8,010 nucleotides of DNA from Chloroflexota bacterium (GTDB lineage Bacteria; Chloroflexota; Anaerolineae; CG2-30-64-16). This document shows, piece after piece, positions 4,745 to 8,010 of the stretch. Both the position numbers and the translations under genes were made by a program. The notes under the pieces are model-generated. The model was not told the origin of the DNA, did not search any database, and was given only the letters and a program-made list of their open reading frames with translations. The stretch lies in contig JAKPQT010000557.1 of the NCBI GenBank assembly GCA_029555885.1, positions 1 to 8,010 of the forward strand, given 5' to 3'. Every line of letters starts with the position of its first letter. Position 1 is the first letter of the stretch.

Positions 4745-6874
4745 ATGCACCCCAACCTCCTTGCACGACTCGAACACCTGGAAGCTGACCTCGCGGCCGG
4801 CGCCGTCGACCCGGCTGGCCTGTTCTGGCTGCTGGTGTTTGCCGACGAGGCGACCGCGGCAGACGGCAGCATCCGCTCGGACCGGTGGGTGGATGCGGGC
4901 CTGGCTGCCGCGGCCGGCGTGCCGGGCCTGGACGCGACCGCGCTCCAGCCGCGCCGCCAACTCGTGACCGACTATGACCTGTTCGAGCTGACGCGGCTCC
5001 GAGACCAGGCGCAGTTCAGCGGCACGGCCCTCCATGACCTCAACTGGCAGCAGAAATATCTCATTCGTCTCCTGCCCGCGTTCCAAGAAGACCTGGCTGA
5101 GCTGCGGGCATGGGTGCAGGAACGCTGGGCCGTATACGGCGGCGGCAATCCCCAGGCGGCGGCGCTGGAACAGATTCTGGCCGAGTATGGGCCGCGCGGC
5201 CGTACCGTCCTACTCGAAGCCCTGCACGACGCGCAGGCGATTTACGATGGCTGGCTGCCCGCGCCGGTGTTGGCGCGCATCGCGCGTGCGCTCGGCGTGC
5301 CGCTGGCCGATGTGTACGGCGTCACCGAGTTCTACGACATGTTCCATACCCACCCGGTCGGCCGCGAGATCGTGCGTGTGTGCCAGGACGGGCCGTGCAT
5401 GATGGCGGGCAGCGATGCGCTGCTGGCCGGGCTGGCTCACGGACTGGGCGTCGAGCCGGGGGAGGCGACCGCGGACGGCCGCTACACGGTGGAACCGGTG
5501 CGCTGCCTCGGTCTGTGCGACCGCGCGCCGGCCGCCCTCGTAGACCTCCGGCGCCACGCGCCTGCGGATGCTGCTGCATTGGGCGGGTTGCTCGATGGCC
5601 GGACAGGGGACGACCCCGGGGAATCGCGCGGCCGCATCGGCGGACTGGTCAAGATTGCGCTCGCCAACGTCGGCACTGTGGATCCCACCAGCCTGGACGA
5701 CTATCTGGCCCAGGGCGGCATGGCGGCCTTACGCAAGGCGCTGCGCGAGATGACGCCCGACGATGTCATCCGCGAGGTCAAGGCCAGCAAGCTGGTCGGC
5801 CGCGGGGGCGCGGCCTTTGCCACCGGGCTAAAGTGGCAGTTCGCGGCGGCCAACCCCGGCCCGCGCTATGTCATCTGCAACGCAGATGAAAGCGAGCCGG
5901 GCGCGTTCAAGGACCGTGTGCTCATGGAGGGCGACCCGTACCGCGTCCTCGAAGGCCTGCTGCTGGCGTGCTATGCGGTGGGCGCAGAGCGCGCCTTCGT
6001 CTACGTCCGCGGGGAGTACCGGCTGGGGTACGAACGCTTCTCGTACGCGGTGCGTCGGCTCGACGAGGCCGGCTACCTGTGCGGCGAATCGCGCGGAGGC
6101 AACTTCGCGTGCAGCATCGAGGTGCGCCGCGGCGCGGGCGCGTACGTCTGCGGCGAAGAGACCGCGCTGATGGAGAGCATCGAGGGCAAGCGCGGGTTCC
6201 CCCGGCTGCGGCCGCCCTTCCCCACCGATGCGGGACTATGGGGCCGGCCGACCGTCATCAACAACGTGGAGACCCTGGCGAAGGTGGCGCCGATCATCAT
6301 CCACGGCGCACGTTGGTACAACGCGCTGGGCACGCCGGACTCCGCAGGCACCAAGCTCTTCGCGGTGAGTGGGGCCGTAATGCGGCCCGGCGTCTATGAG
6401 GTGCCCTTCGGCGTGCCGCTGCGCCACCTCATTTTCGACCTGGCCGGCGGTCTGCACCCTGGCCGCAGCATCCAGGCCATCCTGACCGGCGGCGCGGCGG
6501 GCTCCTTCTTGACGCCGGAACACCTGGACACCCCGCTCACCTTCGAGGATTACCGGAAGGTCGGCGGCACCATCGGCGCGGGGACGGTCATCGTACTCGA
6601 TGACACCTCCGACCTGCGCCAGGTCCTCGCCCGCATCGGCAGCTTCTTTGCGCACGAAAGCTGCGGCAAATGTTACCCCTGCCAGATGGGGACCCAACGC
6701 CAGGCGGAACTGCTGGCCCGCGTGGCGCGGGGCGAAGCGCGGCCCACGGACGCCGCAGACCTGGTCGAGTTGGCGGGCGTCATGGCCGACACGAGCATCT
6801 GCGGCCTGGGCCAGGCCGCGCCGATGGCGGCCCTGAACGCCTACCAGCACTGGCCGGAGCTCTTCAGCCCGTGA
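4745..6874 (+). CDS. NADH dehydrogenase-like NuoE-NuoF fusion, diaphorase subunit of NAD-dependent formate dehydrogenase
   Basis: A 709-residue cytoplasmic protein that passes electrons between Fe-S clusters and NAD(H). Residues about 1-135 are an unassigned helical extension. Residues about 136-285 are a NuoE-type thioredoxin-like domain with [2Fe-2S] ligands C213, C218, C254 and C258. Residues about 300-709 are NuoF: GRGGAAFATG (352-361, FMN/NADH loop), GEYRLGYE (423-430), GAGAYVCGEETALMESIEGKRG (the second nucleotide/FMN region, about 463-484), an SLBB-like segment (about 535-600), and the [4Fe-4S] ligands C640, C643, C646 and C686. HoxF-type hydrogenase subunits share this E-F fusion, but the downstream catalytic gene is a formate dehydrogenase, so that complex is meant here. 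The start is ATG 4745: the open frame reaches 4565, but that part runs through the hairpin block and promoter. ATG 4736 is next to the -10 and so upstream of the expected transcript start. The next gene follows after 11 bases. Confidence 0.9.
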   Translation: MHPNLLARLEHLEADLAAGAVDPAGLFWLLVFADEATAADGSIRSDRWVDAGLAAAAGVPGLDATALQPRRQLVTDYDLFELTRLRDQAQFSGTALHDLNWQQKYLIRLLPAFQEDLAELRAWVQERWAVYGGGNPQAAALEQILAEYGPRGRTVLLEALHDAQAIYDGWLPAPVLARIARALGVPLADVYGVTEFYDMFHTHPVGREIVRVCQDGPCMMAGSDALLAGLAHGLGVEPGEATADGRYTVEPVRCLGLCDRAPAALVDLRRHAPADAAALGGLLDGRTGDDPGESRGRIGGLVKIALANVGTVDPTSLDDYLAQGGMAALRKALREMTPDDVIREVKASKLVGRGGAAFATGLKWQFAAANPGPRYVICNADESEPGAFKDRVLMEGDPYRVLEGLLLACYAVGAERAFVYVRGEYRLGYERFSYAVRRLDEAGYLCGESRGGNFACSIEVRRGAGAYVCGEETALMESIEGKRGFPRLRPPFPTDAGLWGRPTVINNVETLAKVAPIIIHGARWYNALGTPDSAGTKLFAVSGAVMRPGVYEVPFGVPLRHLIFDLAGGLHPGRSIQAILTGGAAGSFLTPEHLDTPLTFEDYRKVGGTIGAGTVIVLDDTSDLRQVLARIGSFFAHESCGKCYPCQMGTQRQAELLARVARGEARPTDAADLVELAGVMADTSICGLGQAAPMAALNAYQHWPELFSP

Positions 6875-6885
6875 AAGGAACGCGC

Positions 6886-7559
6886 ATGCCGGAAACAACC
6901 GCCGCTGAATTGGTGGCCCTGACGCTCAACGGGCAGACCGTCCGCGTGCCCGCCGGCACGACCATCCTGGCTGCCGCCCGCCTCGCCGGTGTGGAGATTC
7001 CCACGCTGTGCTACCATTCCAATCTGACCGCCAACGGGGTATGCCGGCTCTGCGCGGTGGAGGTGGTCGGCGCGCGGACGCTGCTGCCGGCCTGCGTCGC
7101 GCCCGTCGCGGCGGGCATGGTGGTCAACACCAAGACCGAGCGCGTCCACACGGCTCGCCGCGTCATCCTGGAGCTACTGGCATCAACCGTCGACCTGCAC
7201 GACGCGCCGGACGTCCAACGTTATATGGAGAAGTACGGAGCGAACCCCGCCCACTACGACGGCGGCGTGCGCCGCACCTCCACGGTCAAGGTCGACAATC
7301 CTTTCTACGTGCGCGATTACAGCCAGTGCATCATGTGCTGGCGCTGCATCCAGGTCTGCGCGGACGACGTGCAGAACACCTTTGCCCTGACCTGGGGCGG
7401 CCGGGGCATCGCCAGCCACGTCACGACGGCCTTCGACGCACCCATGCCCGACACGACATGCGTCTTCTGCGGGAATTGCGTGGGCGTCTGTCCGACCGGC
7501 GCGCTGAAGGGCAAGATCGAGGCCGACCTGGAGGTCGGGGACGATGGGGAGCGCGAACC

Positions 7560-7563
<4 letters not shown>
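6886..7563 (+). CDS. HoxU/NuoG-N-like iron-sulfur subunit of formate dehydrogenase
   Basis: A 225-residue ferredoxin-type subunit that bridges the catalytic and diaphorase subunits. Residues about 9-85 form a plant-type [2Fe-2S] domain with C42, C53, C56 and C70. Residues 140-205 carry two [4Fe-4S] motifs: C148-x2-C151-x2-C154-x3-C158 and C192-x2-C195-x2-C198-x3-CP202. Between them NuoG and HoxU normally have a His-Cys3 [4Fe-4S] site (like HPxDCxxCxxxGxC). Here that stretch reads STVDLHDAPDVQRYMEKYG (100-118) and has no cysteine, so this cluster should be missing. The start ATG 6886 has AAGGA about 7 bases upstream, 11 bases after the fusion gene's stop. Its TGA overlaps the next ATG (ATGA), which indicates coupled translation with the catalytic subunit. 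In many formate dehydrogenases (FdsA type) this module is the N-terminal part of the catalytic chain; here it is a separate protein. Confidence 0.9.

Positions 7564-8010
<447 letters not shown>

Noticed and set aside
6236..6898. 220-codon minus-strand ORF opposite the NuoF domain
   Set aside because: It is a mirror of NuoF coding sequence and lacks any domain motif.

Overview
The window is high-GC bacterial DNA with dense intergenic palindromes, TTG as well as ATG starts, and ATGA-type overlaps inside operons. No rRNA or marker gene fixes the taxon. Three things suggest an anaerobic or facultative lineage such as Chloroflexota (Anaerolineae-like): a split NAD-linked formate dehydrogenase, a UroD/MtaA-family enzyme beside a peptide/sugar ABC transporter, and many small hairpin repeats. 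This placement is inference only.

Layout, left to right. (1) Positions 1-1161, plus strand: the end of an OppD/DppD-type ABC ATPase, then a complete OppF/DppF-type ATPase joined to it by an ATGA overlap. This is the tail of an oligopeptide- or oligosaccharide-uptake operon whose permease and binding-protein genes lie to the left. (2) Positions 1162-1308: a convergent gap holding six degenerate heptamers and a perfect 20-bp hairpin. (3) Positions 1309-2238, minus strand: a uroporphyrinogen-decarboxylase-family protein with the His-x-Cys...Cys zinc signature of corrinoid methyltransferases, with its own promoter, leader hairpin and SD. (4) Positions 2382-3734, minus strand: an unusual single-chain protein with a globin-sensor/protoglobin-like domain followed by two Rieske [2Fe-2S] domains. 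(5) Positions 3735-4129: no intact gene, only the 3' remnant of a SAM methyltransferase ending exactly at a palindrome, and a 17-bp tandem repeat. (6) Positions 4130-4456, plus strand: a small unrecognised ORF. (7) Positions 4457-4744: a composite block of four hairpins with 21-bp outer inverted repeats, then a strong promoter. (8) Positions 4745-8010, plus strand: an operon for a cytoplasmic NAD(P)-linked formate dehydrogenase, continuing beyond the window.

The formate dehydrogenase genes form one electron path. The molybdo/tungsto-bis-MGD subunit (Cys at the active site, truncated by the window end) oxidises formate or reduces CO2. A HoxU/NuoG-N-like ferredoxin subunit carries electrons through Fe-S clusters to a NuoE-NuoF fusion with FMN and the NAD(H) site. 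Noteworthy points are the very short or absent 5' leader of the fusion gene, its extra N-terminal domain, the missing His-Cys3 cluster ligands in the ferredoxin subunit, and the separation of that subunit from the catalytic chain.

The least conventional gene is the globin-Rieske-Rieske protein. A haem gas-binding domain covalently joined to two one-electron Fe-S domains suggests a reductase/dioxygenase for NO or O2, or a redox-coupled sensor. No function can be proved from sequence alone.
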